A stretch of DNA of 64,000 nt, taken from contig CAKOUR010000006.1 of the NCBI GenBank assembly GCA_934120635.1, forward strand, positions 23,397-87,396. Reading direction: 5' to 3'. This DNA is from an uncultured Bacilli bacterium (GTDB lineage Bacteria; Bacillota_I; Bacilli_A; RF39; UBA660). The translations under genes were made by a program, and so were the position numbers. The notes beneath the pieces are model-generated. The model was not told where the DNA came from and did not search any database. It saw only the letters and a list, made by a program, of their open reading frames with translations. The stretch's first letter is position 1. Each line of letters opens with the position of its first letter. Positions 22,199 to 30,456 of the stretch are shown one piece after another.

Positions 22199-23179
22199 AT
22201 GTTTAAAATAGGAAATATAGAAATAAAAAATAGAATCATTCTAGCACCAATGGCTGGGATATGTAATAGTGCCTTTAGAAAAATTATCAAAGAAATGGGA
22301 GTAGGATTAATTTATGCCGAAATGGTTAGCGATAAAGCACTTGTCTATTCTAGTAAAAAAACAGAGGATATGCTTTATATGGAAGAATGTGAAAGACCAA
22401 TCGCTCAACAGATTTTTGGAAGTGACAAAGAAACATTCGTAGAAGCAGCAAAATTAGTTTATGAAAAAATGCATCCAGATATTATTGATATCAATATGGG
22501 ATGCCCTGTACCCAAAGTTGCAATTAAATCACAAGCGGGTTCTGCCTTATTAAAAAATCCCCAAAAAGTAAAAGAAATTGTTGAAGCAGTCGTTACCTCA
22601 GTACCTATTCCTGTAACAGTAAAAATCAGAAGTGGTTGGGATGAAAAAAGTATCAATGCCATAGAAATTGCTAAAGTTGTAGAAAGTGCTGGAGCTTCTG
22701 CCATTACCATCCATGGAAGAACTAGAAGTCAAGGTTATTCTGGAAAAGTCGATTATGAAATCATCAAAAAAGTAAAAGAAGCAGTATCTATTCCTGTTAT
22801 CGGTAATGGGGATATTATTGATATTGAAAGTGCCAAAAAAATGTTTGCAACAGGAGTAGATGCAATTATGATAGGAAGAGGAGTTTTAGGCAATCCATGG
22901 CTAATTAGAGAATTAGTTTCTTACTTTGAAGAAGGTATTGTTCTAGATAAACCAACCAATAAAGAAAGATTAGAAATGTGTTTTCATCACATGGAATACT
23001 TAAGCAAAATCAAATGCGAAAAAGTAACTGTCTTAGAAATGAGAAGTCACATTGCTTGGTATTTAAAAGGACTTCCTGATAGTATTGATACCAAAAATAA
23101 GTGCTTTAAAGCAACAACAATTCAAGAATTAAAAGAAATATTAAATAACTATTTCAACAAATTAGAAAATAGTGTATAA
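22199..23179 (+). CDS. dusB: tRNA-dihydrouridine synthase (DusB type)
   Basis: A 326-residue flavoenzyme that reduces uridines in tRNA. The TIM-barrel FMN site starts LAPMAGICNSAFR. DINMGCPVPKVAIKSQAGSAL holds the catalytic Cys, and ITIHGRTRSQGYSGKVDY, VIGNGDI and IMIGRGVLGNPW complete the signature. The start follows AGGTGATATT. It is upstream of lysS, the arrangement seen in Bacillus and relatives, which supports the assignment. Confidence 0.94.
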   Translation: MFKIGNIEIKNRIILAPMAGICNSAFRKIIKEMGVGLIYAEMVSDKALVYSSKKTEDMLYMEECERPIAQQIFGSDKETFVEAAKLVYEKMHPDIIDINMGCPVPKVAIKSQAGSALLKNPQKVKEIVEAVVTSVPIPVTVKIRSGWDEKSINAIEIAKVVESAGASAITIHGRTRSQGYSGKVDYEIIKKVKEAVSIPVIGNGDIIDIESAKKMFATGVDAIMIGRGVLGNPWLIRELVSYFEEGIVLDKPTNKERLEMCFHHMEYLSKIKCEKVTVLEMRSHIAWYLKGLPDSIDTKNKCFKATTIQELKEILNNYFNKLENSV

Positions 23180-23248
23180 TAAAACTATATTTTATTTGAG
23201 CTTTTTACTAGGCTAAAATAAACATAAGTATTTTAAAGAGGTGAAAAA

Positions 23249-24721
23249 ATGGAAGTAGCAAGAAGCGAACAAGAATTAGTAAGAAGAGAAAAATTAGAAA
23301 AAATAAAAGAATATTGCAATCCTTATCCGGAAAAATATGAAGTAACAAATTCAATTAAGGAAGCAAGAGAACTTGTTGATGGAACAGAAAATGTAAAAAT
23401 AGCAGGAAGAATCATTTTCATGAGAAAAATGGGAAAATTAAGTTTCTTAAGAATTCGTGATATTGAAGCATCTATCCAAGTTTCTATGCAATTAGATTTA
23501 GTTGGAGAAGAAGCTTACAAATTCATGAAAACATCAATTGATGTAGGAGATTTTATTGGCGTAAAAGGAGAAATTGTCACTACACAAACAGGAGAAAAAA
23601 CATTAAGAACTCATGAATTTGAATTCTTAGGCAAAGCCTTAAAACCACTACCAGAAAAGTTTCATGGCTTGTCCGATCAAGAATTAAAATATAGAAATCG
23701 ATATGTAGATTTAATTATGAATGAAGATGCTAGAGAAAGATTTTTATTAAGAAGCAAATTAATTTGGGAAATTAGAAGTTTCTTAAATCATCACGGTTAT
23801 GTAGAAATAGAAACACCAATTTTAAATAATAAAGCAAGTGGTGCGATGGCAAAGCCATTCAAAACTCATCATAATGCATTAGATATTGATTTATACTTAA
23901 GAATTGCTCCAGAAACTTATTTAAAAAGAGCTATCGTAGGAGGATTTACCAAAGTATTTGAATTTGCTAGATGTTTTAGAAATGAAGGAATGGATACTAC
24001 CCACTTACAAGACTTTACAATGCTAGAAGGATATGGTGCTTACTTAAATTATCAAGATAACATGAAATTCTTACAAGAAATGATTCAAACTGTAGTAAAA
24101 AATCTATTTGGGAAATTAGAATTAACTATTGATGGTGTAACAGTAGATATCAGTGGAGATTGGGAAAGTATTTCCATGAGAGATTTAATCTTAAAATATA
24201 CCCCAATTGATATCTATGAATATGATACTAAAGAAAAACTATTAGAAAAAATAAAGCAAGAAAAAATTGAAATCGATAGTGAAACACCACTAGAAAATTT
24301 AGGATATGGTAACTTAGTAGATCAACTTTACAAAAAAGTAGCACGTCCTCATGTAGTAAAACCATGTTTCTTAACCAAACATCCAATCAGTCTATCTCCA
24401 CTTGCTCGTGCAAACGATGACAATCCAAATCTTACCGATAGATTCCAACTAATTATCAATGGGGCAGAAATTATCAATGCTTACTCTGAATTAGTTGATC
24501 CTATTGAACAAGAAAAAAGATTAGAAGAACAAGCTAAACTAAAAAATAATGGCGATGAAGAAGCTATGATGATGGATAGAGATTACATTGGCGCTATGGA
24601 ATATGGAATGCCACCAATCAGTGGATGGGGAATAGGAATCGATAGATTAGTTCAAATTCTAACTGATGCTGAAAATATTAAAGACTGTGTTTTATTCCCG
24701 TTAATGAAACCAGAAGAATAA
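23249..24721 (+). CDS. lysS: Lysyl-tRNA synthetase, class II
   Basis: A 490-residue class II synthetase charging tRNA-Lys. The N-terminal OB-fold anticodon domain (about 45-150) is followed by motif 1 (HHGYVEIETPIL), motif 2 (FEFARCFRNEGMDTTHLQDFTMLE) and motif 3 (GWGIGIDRLVQIL). NNKASGAMAKPFKTHHNAL is a variant of the usual GGAxARPF segment. AAAGAGGTGAAAAAATG sets the start. It probably shares transcription with dusB. No T-box is visible in the 69-base gap. Confidence 0.96.
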   Translation: MEVARSEQELVRREKLEKIKEYCNPYPEKYEVTNSIKEARELVDGTENVKIAGRIIFMRKMGKLSFLRIRDIEASIQVSMQLDLVGEEAYKFMKTSIDVGDFIGVKGEIVTTQTGEKTLRTHEFEFLGKALKPLPEKFHGLSDQELKYRNRYVDLIMNEDARERFLLRSKLIWEIRSFLNHHGYVEIETPILNNKASGAMAKPFKTHHNALDIDLYLRIAPETYLKRAIVGGFTKVFEFARCFRNEGMDTTHLQDFTMLEGYGAYLNYQDNMKFLQEMIQTVVKNLFGKLELTIDGVTVDISGDWESISMRDLILKYTPIDIYEYDTKEKLLEKIKQEKIEIDSETPLENLGYGNLVDQLYKKVARPHVVKPCFLTKHPISLSPLARANDDNPNLTDRFQLIINGAEIINAYSELVDPIEQEKRLEEQAKLKNNGDEEAMMMDRDYIGAMEYGMPPISGWGIGIDRLVQILTDAENIKDCVLFPLMKPEE

Positions 24722-24730
24722 TAAAAACTT

Positions 24731-24788
24731 AAAATACTTCACTAGAAGAATCCAAGATTAAAGGAATATTCTAAAGAAGTATTTTTTT
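24731..24788 (+). terminator. lysS terminator
   Basis: AAAATACTTC (24731-24740) pairs with GAAGTATTTT (24776-24785) with further pairing inside (TAGAA with TTCTA) and a T7 tract. Member of the AAAATACT hairpin family. Confidence 0.85.
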
Positions 24789-24866
24789 AAAATAATTAAT
24801 TTCTAGATAACTATTGCTATTTTGCCAAAAAAGTGTATAATAATAAGGCAAAAAGGGGGAATAACA

Positions 24867-26594
24867 ATGAAACAATATATCAAATATATCGTATTATTTA
24901 TCATTTTAATCTTTGTAGGAATAATAGGCGTTAATCTTTATAACAATAAAAGCCTTCAAGAACCAATAAAAAATATACCAAATACTACAATTAATCAAAA
25001 TAAAGATAGCAAAAATTCCAACACAAAATCAGATGAAAAAGAGCAAACTAAAAAGACAACAGAAACAACAGAAGAAACAAAAAAGACAGATGATACAAAC
25101 AATTCTTCAACTAATGATAGTTCTTCTACTACAACAAATACTAATGAGTCATCTTCAACCAATCAATCATCAACACCAAGAAGTAATAGTTCAACAGTAA
25201 CTTATTCATCTCCAGATAATTCAAATACCTCAAATCAATCTCCTAATAACAATACAAACACTACACAAAGTAGTAATAATGGATACAATATTTTAGATGT
25301 AGAACCAATAACTAATACCACACAATCAGTTCGTAGTTATTCTAATTCATCAATAACTACAAATAATAGCACATCTAATCAATCAATTGATGTATCTACA
25401 ACTACACAAAACAATTCATCAGAAAATGACAATATCATTGATGTAGTAATAGAAGATTCATCAATAAAAAATAATTCAAACAATAGTACTTCAACTACAA
25501 AAAATTCTAGTTCAACCTCATCATCCAGTAACAAAACAAATTCAAATAGTAGTTCCTCCACCCAAACAAATAATACTCAAAATAATAATACTAATAATAA
25601 CCAAACAACTAATAAAACGACAAATTCTACAACAACTACCCAAGCAACAATAAAAGATGGAAATATTATTGGGGCAACTGGATATGGTGCAGTTCCTTCA
25701 ATGAACATTTTAAGAGCAAAACCAACTTCTAATTCAACAGTAATAACAAGAATAGAATTAAATAGCCCATTTAGAATTATTGGAGTAAGTAAAGATGGAA
25801 ATTGGTGGAGAGTAAAATATAAAGGAAAATATGGATATGTAGATAATAATTATTGCTTAATTAATTTACCAGATTATATTCCGAGTATTAATTATTATAT
25901 GGTAGAAGCCATAAAAAATAATAGTGTTTCATCAGGAGTAAAATTATCTATATATGGAAAAAAATTATATACAGCAGGAAAAGTATATAATCCAAGATTA
26001 GAAAAAAATGAATTCATTGTTCCAGTAACATATGGTTTTGCAAAAAAAATATTAAAAGTTCAAACCCTTGCTTTAAAAGATGGATATTCTTTAAAAATTT
26101 ATGATGCATATCGTCCAACAAGTGCTGCAAAAAAAATGAGAGATTCATTAGCTGCTCTTTATAATAGCAATGCTACAGTAAGAAGAAATATCAATTATAG
26201 CTATGAAAATGGCAACACTTATGAGTGGGGCAAAGAATGGTTTATTGCTCAGAATTTATCATCACATAGTCTAGCATCTGCGATTGATGTAAGTTTAACC
26301 AAAAAGGGAGAAACAAAAAGCCTAAAAATGCCATCGAGAATAAATGAATTAAGTACAAAATCTATTAAATACAAATATGGAGTAAGTGGACAAAATACTG
26401 TACGAAATGATTTATACAGCAGTAATATGACTCCTGCATCAAAAAGATTAGATGCTTATATGATGCAATCAGGATTAACTAGTTTAGCATCTGAATGGTG
26501 GCACTTCCAAGATAATGTATCATATAATAGAATGAAAGCTTATATTCCAAATGGATTAAATTTCCAACCAACAACAATTGTAAGTACAAAATAA
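24867..26594 (+). CDS. Membrane-anchored M15-family D,D-peptidase with SH3b domain
   Basis: A 575-residue cell-wall enzyme. One N-terminal membrane helix (about 5-24) is followed by a very long low-complexity linker of Ser, Thr and Asn (about 35-265), an SH3b wall-binding domain (about 269-330) and a VanX/VanY-like peptidase domain (about 370-570). Zinc and catalytic residues are SSHSLASAID (His467, Asp474) and EWWHF (Glu543, His546), preceded by IYDAYRPTSAA. It should cut D-Ala-D-Ala or related peptides in peptidoglycan. The start follows AAGGGGGA, and an upstream in-frame ATG lacks a ribosome site. The linker probably spans the wall and may be glycosylated. Confidence 0.88.
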   Translation: MKQYIKYIVLFIILIFVGIIGVNLYNNKSLQEPIKNIPNTTINQNKDSKNSNTKSDEKEQTKKTTETTEETKKTDDTNNSSTNDSSSTTTNTNESSSTNQSSTPRSNSSTVTYSSPDNSNTSNQSPNNNTNTTQSSNNGYNILDVEPITNTTQSVRSYSNSSITTNNSTSNQSIDVSTTTQNNSSENDNIIDVVIEDSSIKNNSNNSTSTTKNSSSTSSSSNKTNSNSSSSTQTNNTQNNNTNNNQTTNKTTNSTTTTQATIKDGNIIGATGYGAVPSMNILRAKPTSNSTVITRIELNSPFRIIGVSKDGNWWRVKYKGKYGYVDNNYCLINLPDYIPSINYYMVEAIKNNSVSSGVKLSIYGKKLYTAGKVYNPRLEKNEFIVPVTYGFAKKILKVQTLALKDGYSLKIYDAYRPTSAAKKMRDSLAALYNSNATVRRNINYSYENGNTYEWGKEWFIAQNLSSHSLASAIDVSLTKKGETKSLKMPSRINELSTKSIKYKYGVSGQNTVRNDLYSSNMTPASKRLDAYMMQSGLTSLASEWWHFQDNVSYNRMKAYIPNGLNFQPTTIVSTK

Positions 26595-26595
26595 A

Positions 26596-26637
26596 AAGAA
26601 TGTTTTCTGATATTTAAGAAAACATTCTTTTTAAAAT
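26596..26637 (+). terminator. Terminator after the M15 peptidase gene
   Basis: AAAGAATGTTTTCT pairs with AGAAAACATTCTTT and is followed by T residues. Confidence 0.85.
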
Positions 26638-26639
26638 CT

Positions 26640-26976
26640 TATTAATTTTTTTCTACCATTTTGGATATTGTTAAAATGATTAACTATTTTTAATCCATGT
26701 TTTAAAAATTCCATCAAGGTTATATTCAATTGTAAAAAAATAAATCTTCTGTAATTAACATATCATAAGTAATATTTTGATAGACAAATTTATACCCACC
26801 AAAAAGATTAAAATTAAATTTTTCTTCCCTAAAATAACAAAATCTAAATCTTTAGGTTTATTTGCCAAAATTAAATCTCTGATTTCTCCTCCAATAAGAA
26901 AAATAGGAGCAATCGAAGTGATAAAATAAGCAATAGGGAAATGATGATTAATATAATTTTTAATTATCATCTCCAA
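26640..26976 (-). pseudogene. Decayed class II CCA-adding enzyme / poly(A) polymerase head-domain fragment
   Basis: The minus strand encodes FLIGGEIRDLILANKPKDLDF, the nucleotidyltransferase head signature (GG-x-x-RD-x-L, then D-x-D). After about residue 55 the homology moves to another frame, which reads FGGYKFVYQNITYDMLITED and fits the next conserved block. A third frame then reads FLKHGLKIVNHFNNIQNG before a stop. At least two frameshifts and the lack of neck, body and tail domains make it a relic. A complete CCA enzyme may exist elsewhere, although the tRNAs here encode CCA. The rest of 26640-27080 holds nothing else I can support. Confidence 0.7.
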
Positions 26977-27080
26977 AATTAAATCATAAGAAAATATATA
27001 ATCTAAACAATAAAAAAAGACTATCCATATTTTTTTGAATTAGTCATATATAAATTCGAACAAATCGAGTAAAATCACTA

Positions 27081-27154
27081 TGGAGTAGGCAACGGGAATC
27101 GAACCCGCATCCTAAGCTTGGGAAGCTTACATTCTACCACTAAACTATGCCTAC
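27081..27154 (-). tRNA. tRNA-Gly (anticodon CCC)
   Basis: Read on the minus strand, acceptor GTAGGCA pairs with TGCCTAC, with T and CCA encoded at 27081-27084. The anticodon loop TTCCCAA gives CCC, and the T-arm contains GGTTCGATTCC. Confidence 0.93.
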
Positions 27155-27296
27155 AAAATTTTATAATCACTTTTTTATCACAATAACATTGTAACACAAA
27201 TAATTAATGTTGTAACCATTTATTTACAAATACAAAAAAACTAATTCAAAAAGAACTAGTTTATGAAAACTCAAACATATTGAGTATTTACTTTTA

Positions 27297-27370
27297 TGGA
27301 GGGCCTAGTCGGATTTGAACCAACGCTCAGGGAGTTGCAGTCCCATGCCTTACCACTTGGCTATAGACCC
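27297..27370 (-). tRNA. tRNA-Cys (anticodon GCA)
   Basis: Acceptor GGGTCTA pairs with TAGGCCC (one G-T), with CCA encoded. The anticodon loop CTGCAAC between GGGA and TCCC gives GCA. Probably co-transcribed with tRNA-Gly, 142 bases downstream on the minus strand. Confidence 0.93.
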
Positions 27371-27514
27371 ATATATTATCACCGAACTCATTAATATTAT
27401 ATAATTATTATGAATTTGTGTCAATTCTTTTCAAAATAAATTTGAAAATATTGACAATTTTATTGAATTTTATATAATATTTATAAATATCTCTAAAAGA
27501 ATTAAGGTGATAAT

Positions 27515-27952
27515 GTGGAAATATTAAATAGAAAAGCTCGTTATGATTATTTTGTTGAAGAAGAAATCGAAGCAGGAATTGTTTTAACAGGAACAGAAAT
27601 AAAATCCATTCGCATGGGTAAAGTAAATTTAAAAGACAGTTATGCAATTATACGAAATGAAGAAATCTTTTTACTAAATACCCATATTTCTAGTTATGAA
27701 AAAGGAAATATTTTTAATCATGAAGAAGATAGAACAAGAAAACTATTACTTCATAAGTCCCAAATTAAAAAATTACAAAATAAAATCACATTAGAAGGGT
27801 ATACATTAATTCCCTTAAAAATATATTTTGTTAATGGAAAAGCAAAAGTATTAGTAGGATTATGTAAAGGAAAAAAGAATTACGATAAAAGACAAACGAT
27901 AAAAGAAAGAGATATCAAAAGAGAAATCGCCAAAGGATACAAATCATATTAA
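27515..27952 (+). CDS. smpB: tmRNA-binding protein SmpB
   Basis: A 145-residue trans-translation factor that delivers tmRNA to stalled ribosomes. RKARYDYFVEEEIEAGIVLTGTEIKSIR, SYAIIRNEEIFLLNTHIS and RTRKLLLHK are conserved; the C-terminal tail KGKKNYDKRQTIKERDIKREI enters the mRNA channel. The start is GTG at 27515, with AAGGTGAT at 27505-27512; the ATG at 27513 is out of frame. ssrA itself is not seen in the window. Confidence 0.95.
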   Translation: MEILNRKARYDYFVEEEIEAGIVLTGTEIKSIRMGKVNLKDSYAIIRNEEIFLLNTHISSYEKGNIFNHEEDRTRKLLLHKSQIKKLQNKITLEGYTLIPLKIYFVNGKAKVLVGLCKGKKNYDKRQTIKERDIKREIAKGYKSY

Positions 27953-28004
27953 AAATAGAGAGAAAAATTAAAAATAAGTACTTTATTTTTATTAATATTT
28001 ATAG

Positions 28005-28116
28005 TATAATGAATTTGGTTCTTGATTTATGCCAACCTGGCGGAATGGTAGACGCGATAGACTCAAAATCTATTATCAGAAATGGTGTGTGGGTTCAAGT
28101 CCCATGGTTGGTACCA
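28005..28116 (+). tRNA. tRNA-Leu (anticodon CAA) with promoter -10
   Basis: The tRNA spans 28031-28116: acceptor GCCAACC pairs with GGTTGGT, then A and CCA. The anticodon loop CTCAAAA gives CAA, and the long variable arm is typical of tRNA-Leu. TATAAT at 28005-28010 is the promoter -10. Confidence 0.92.
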
Positions 28117-28126
28117 AATATAAATT

Positions 28127-28152
28127 AAAAACCTTATCAAAAAGGTTTTTTT
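28127..28152 (+). terminator. Terminator of tRNA-Leu(CAA)
   Basis: AAAACCTT pairs with AAGGTTTT and is followed by T residues. Confidence 0.8.
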
Positions 28153-28186
28153 ATTTTACAAAAAAATGTATAAATGGAGGAATAAT

Positions 28187-28606
28187 ATGAAATTATCAAG
28201 AAATGACTCAAGAGTCTTAGCAATGGCAATTCTATATCAAGTAGATTTATTTGAAAAAAAAGATATTGATTATGAATTAGAAGAAGTTATTCAAAAAAAT
28301 ATTGTAGGTATTGAAGGTGATGTATCTTTTATTCGTGAATTAGTAACAGGAGTAATTGAACATAATGAAGAATTGATAAGTATTGCTAATAAATACTTAA
28401 ATAACTGGAATATATCTAGATTAGGAATTACAGATGGTGCAATTTTAAAGATTGCAATTTATGAATTACTTTATACAACAACCCCACATAAAGTTTGCAT
28501 CGATGAAGCAATAGAACTTGCAAAATGCTTTTCAGATGAACCAGTAATTGGAATGATTAATGGAGTACTTGATAAAGTTTATCATGAGAAAGTTCAAGAA
28601 AAATAA
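28187..28606 (+). CDS. nusB: Transcription antitermination protein NusB
   Basis: A 139-residue all-helical RNA-binding factor acting with NusE/S10 in rRNA antitermination. SRNDSRVLAMAILYQVDLF, the conserved IANKYLNNWNISRLGITDGAILKIAIYELL and VCIDEAIELAKCFSDEPVIGMINGVLDKV are diagnostic. The start is placed at 28187 after GGAGGAA; an upstream in-frame ATG at 28166 has no ribosome site. It overlaps xseA by one base and starts the nusB-xseA-xseB operon, a common Firmicutes arrangement. Confidence 0.95.
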   Translation: MKLSRNDSRVLAMAILYQVDLFEKKDIDYELEEVIQKNIVGIEGDVSFIRELVTGVIEHNEELISIANKYLNNWNISRLGITDGAILKIAIYELLYTTTPHKVCIDEAIELAKCFSDEPVIGMINGVLDKVYHEKVQEK

Positions 28607-30021
28607 TGAAAGAACAATACTTAACCATAACTCAACTGAGTAGATATCTAAAATATAAGTTTGATCAAGATACTAATTTAAGTACAGTATACTTAAAAGG
28701 AGAAATTTCTAACTTTAAAGCTCATACCAGAGGACATTATTATTTTACCCTAAAAGATGAAGGAAGTCGTATTAATGCAATTATGTTTGCAAGTAATACT
28801 TCTAAGTGCAAATTTATGCCGACCGATGGAATGAAAGTAATGGTAACAGGAAGAGTTACTGTTTATGAAGCAACAGGTGGCTATCAAATATATGTCAATG
28901 AAATGATAGAAGATGGCATAGGAAACCTTTATATTGCTTATGAACAACTAAAACAAAAATTAGAATTAGAAGGTCTATTTTCTAAAGAAAAAAAGAAAAA
29001 AATTCCTCGTATGCCAAAAAGAATAGGAATTGTAACTGCCCCAACAGGAGCAGCAATACGAGATATTTTGACGACAATAAAAAGAAGATATCCTATTGCA
29101 GAAACTATTCTTTTTCCAGCACTAGTCCAAGGAGTAGATGCAGGAAAAGATATTGCAAAGAAAATAGAAATTGCTAATACCTACGATTTAGATACATTAA
29201 TTGTTGGTCGTGGTGGTGGTTCTATTGAGGATTTATGGCCCTTTAATGAAGAAATTGTAGCAAGAGCAATTTATAACTCCAAAATTCCTATTATTAGTGC
29301 CGTTGGCCATGAAGTAGATTTTACTATTGCTGATTTTGTTGCCGATTTAAGAGCGCCAACACCAACAGCAGCAGCAGAACTTGCGGCAGTAGATATGAAT
29401 ACAGTACTAGAGTATTTAACAACAGCCAAATCAAGAAGCTATAATGCAATATTAAAAAAAATCCAAACCGAAAAAGCAAAATTAGATAATTTAAAAGAAA
29501 GTTATGGCTTAAAAAGACCAAATACTATTTATGAAATAAAAGAACAAAAATTAGATGCTTTAGTAGAAAAGATAAATAGTTTAATCAAAAATAAAATAGA
29601 AAATACAAAGATAAGATTATATAAAAGTACTTCTAGTTATATTTTAAATAATCCTAATATATTATATTTACAAAAACAAGAATCATTTAAAAATATTTAT
29701 ATGAGATTAAATAAAGAAATAAGTATTATTTTAACCAATAAAAAAACAGAACTATTTAAATTAGAAAATAGCTATGTCCTAAACAATCCTGAAATATTAT
29801 ATAAATTTCATCAACAAAATTTAAATTCCCTAATTGAAAAATTAACTGTATTAAATCCCATGAATACATTAAAAAGAGGATATGCAATAGTAAAAGAAAA
29901 CAATCATGTTATCAGCACTACAAAAGAAATTAAACAAAAACAAGAAATTAACATTAGTTTAAAAGATGGAGAATTAACTGCAAAAGTATTGGAAGTGAGG
30001 AAAGAAAATGACAAAAACTGA
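28606..30021 (+). CDS. xseA: Exodeoxyribonuclease VII large subunit
   Basis: A 471-residue catalytic subunit of the single-strand-specific exonuclease VII. The N-terminal OB fold (LSRYLKYKFDQDTNLSTVYLKGEISNFK, HYYFTLKDEGSRINAIMF) is followed by the nuclease core IGIVTAPTGAAIRDILTTIKRRYP, LIVGRGGGSIEDLWPFNEE and SAVGHEVDFTIADFVADLRAPTPTAAAE. A long coiled-coil region and C-terminal segment follow (NTLKRGYAIV). Start codon overlaps the nusB stop (TAATG), so translation is coupled. Confidence 0.96.
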   Translation: MKEQYLTITQLSRYLKYKFDQDTNLSTVYLKGEISNFKAHTRGHYYFTLKDEGSRINAIMFASNTSKCKFMPTDGMKVMVTGRVTVYEATGGYQIYVNEMIEDGIGNLYIAYEQLKQKLELEGLFSKEKKKKIPRMPKRIGIVTAPTGAAIRDILTTIKRRYPIAETILFPALVQGVDAGKDIAKKIEIANTYDLDTLIVGRGGGSIEDLWPFNEEIVARAIYNSKIPIISAVGHEVDFTIADFVADLRAPTPTAAAELAAVDMNTVLEYLTTAKSRSYNAILKKIQTEKAKLDNLKESYGLKRPNTIYEIKEQKLDALVEKINSLIKNKIENTKIRLYKSTSSYILNNPNILYLQKQESFKNIYMRLNKEISIILTNKKTELFKLENSYVLNNPEILYKFHQQNLNSLIEKLTVLNPMNTLKRGYAIVKENNHVISTTKEIKQKQEINISLKDGELTAKVLEVRKENDKN

Positions 30022-30241
30022 AACAACAGAATTATCATTTGAAGAAAAAATCAAAAAATTAGAAACAATAGTTTCTGAATTAGAAAGTGGAGATGTTGCA
30101 TTAGAAGAAGCTATCAATAAGTATTCTGAAGCAATGAAATTATCCAAAGAATGTACAGAAAAATTAACTGAAGTAACAGAGAAAGTAAATAAAATTTTAA
30201 CTGAAAATGGTACTTTAGAAAATTTTGAAGTAAAAGAATAA
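30008..30241 (+). CDS. xseB: Exodeoxyribonuclease VII small subunit
   Basis: A 77-residue helical partner of XseA. SFEEKIKKLETIVSELESGDVALEEAINKYSEAMKLSKEC is the family signature. It overlaps the end of xseA by 14 bases, with GAGGAAAG as ribosome site, so both subunits are made together. Confidence 0.95.
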   Translation: MTKTETTELSFEEKIKKLETIVSELESGDVALEEAINKYSEAMKLSKECTEKLTEVTEKVNKILTENGTLENFEVKE

Positions 30242-30273
30242 GAACCAAATTACAATAAATTATCGAAAAAGAA

Positions 30274-30437
30274 TTGACAGAAAAATAAATAAGAACTAAA
30301 ATATTATTAAATTGAAAAAGAAAAATGCGAAGATATGGAGTGGCGTCCATGGAGCAATATGAGAAGAGAGATTCTATAACAGAATAAATAAGGTGGAACC
30401 GCGGGGAAACTCGTCCTTATATAGAATCTCTCTTTTT
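30274..30437 (+). promoter_or_regulatory. T-box riboswitch (tRNA-Gly) upstream of glyS, very short Stem I
   Basis: TTGACA (30274-30279) and TAAAAT (30297-30302), 17 bp apart, start a leader near 30309. ATGGA (30335-30339) pairs with TCCAT (30346-30350), leaving loop GTGGCG with the Gly codon GGC. GAGCAATAT follows, as after Stem I in other T-boxes. ATTCT/AGAAT (30371-30385) forms a Stem III. The T-box AGGTGGAACCGCG begins at 30391, with ATAAGG (30388-30393) pairing to CCTTAT (30415-30420). The terminator is AGAGAGATTCTATA (30365-30378) with TATAGAATCTCTCT (30420-30433) plus T5. Uncharged tRNA-Gly should favour read-through. Confidence 0.88.
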
Positions 30438-30456
30438 GTATTTTTAAGGAGGAAAT

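Noticed and set aside
23180..23248. T-box or other leader before lysS
   Set aside because: The gap is too short and has no T-box sequence or terminator/antiterminator pair.
24970..25660. Tandem-repeat locus or CRISPR-like array
   Set aside because: The repetitive look is a Ser/Thr/Asn-rich protein linker with irregular codons; there are no regular spacers or identical repeats.
27081..27370. Prophage attachment at the minus-strand tRNAs
   Set aside because: No integrase remnant or duplicated tRNA end is seen here, unlike at the tRNA-Phe end near 47.5 kb.
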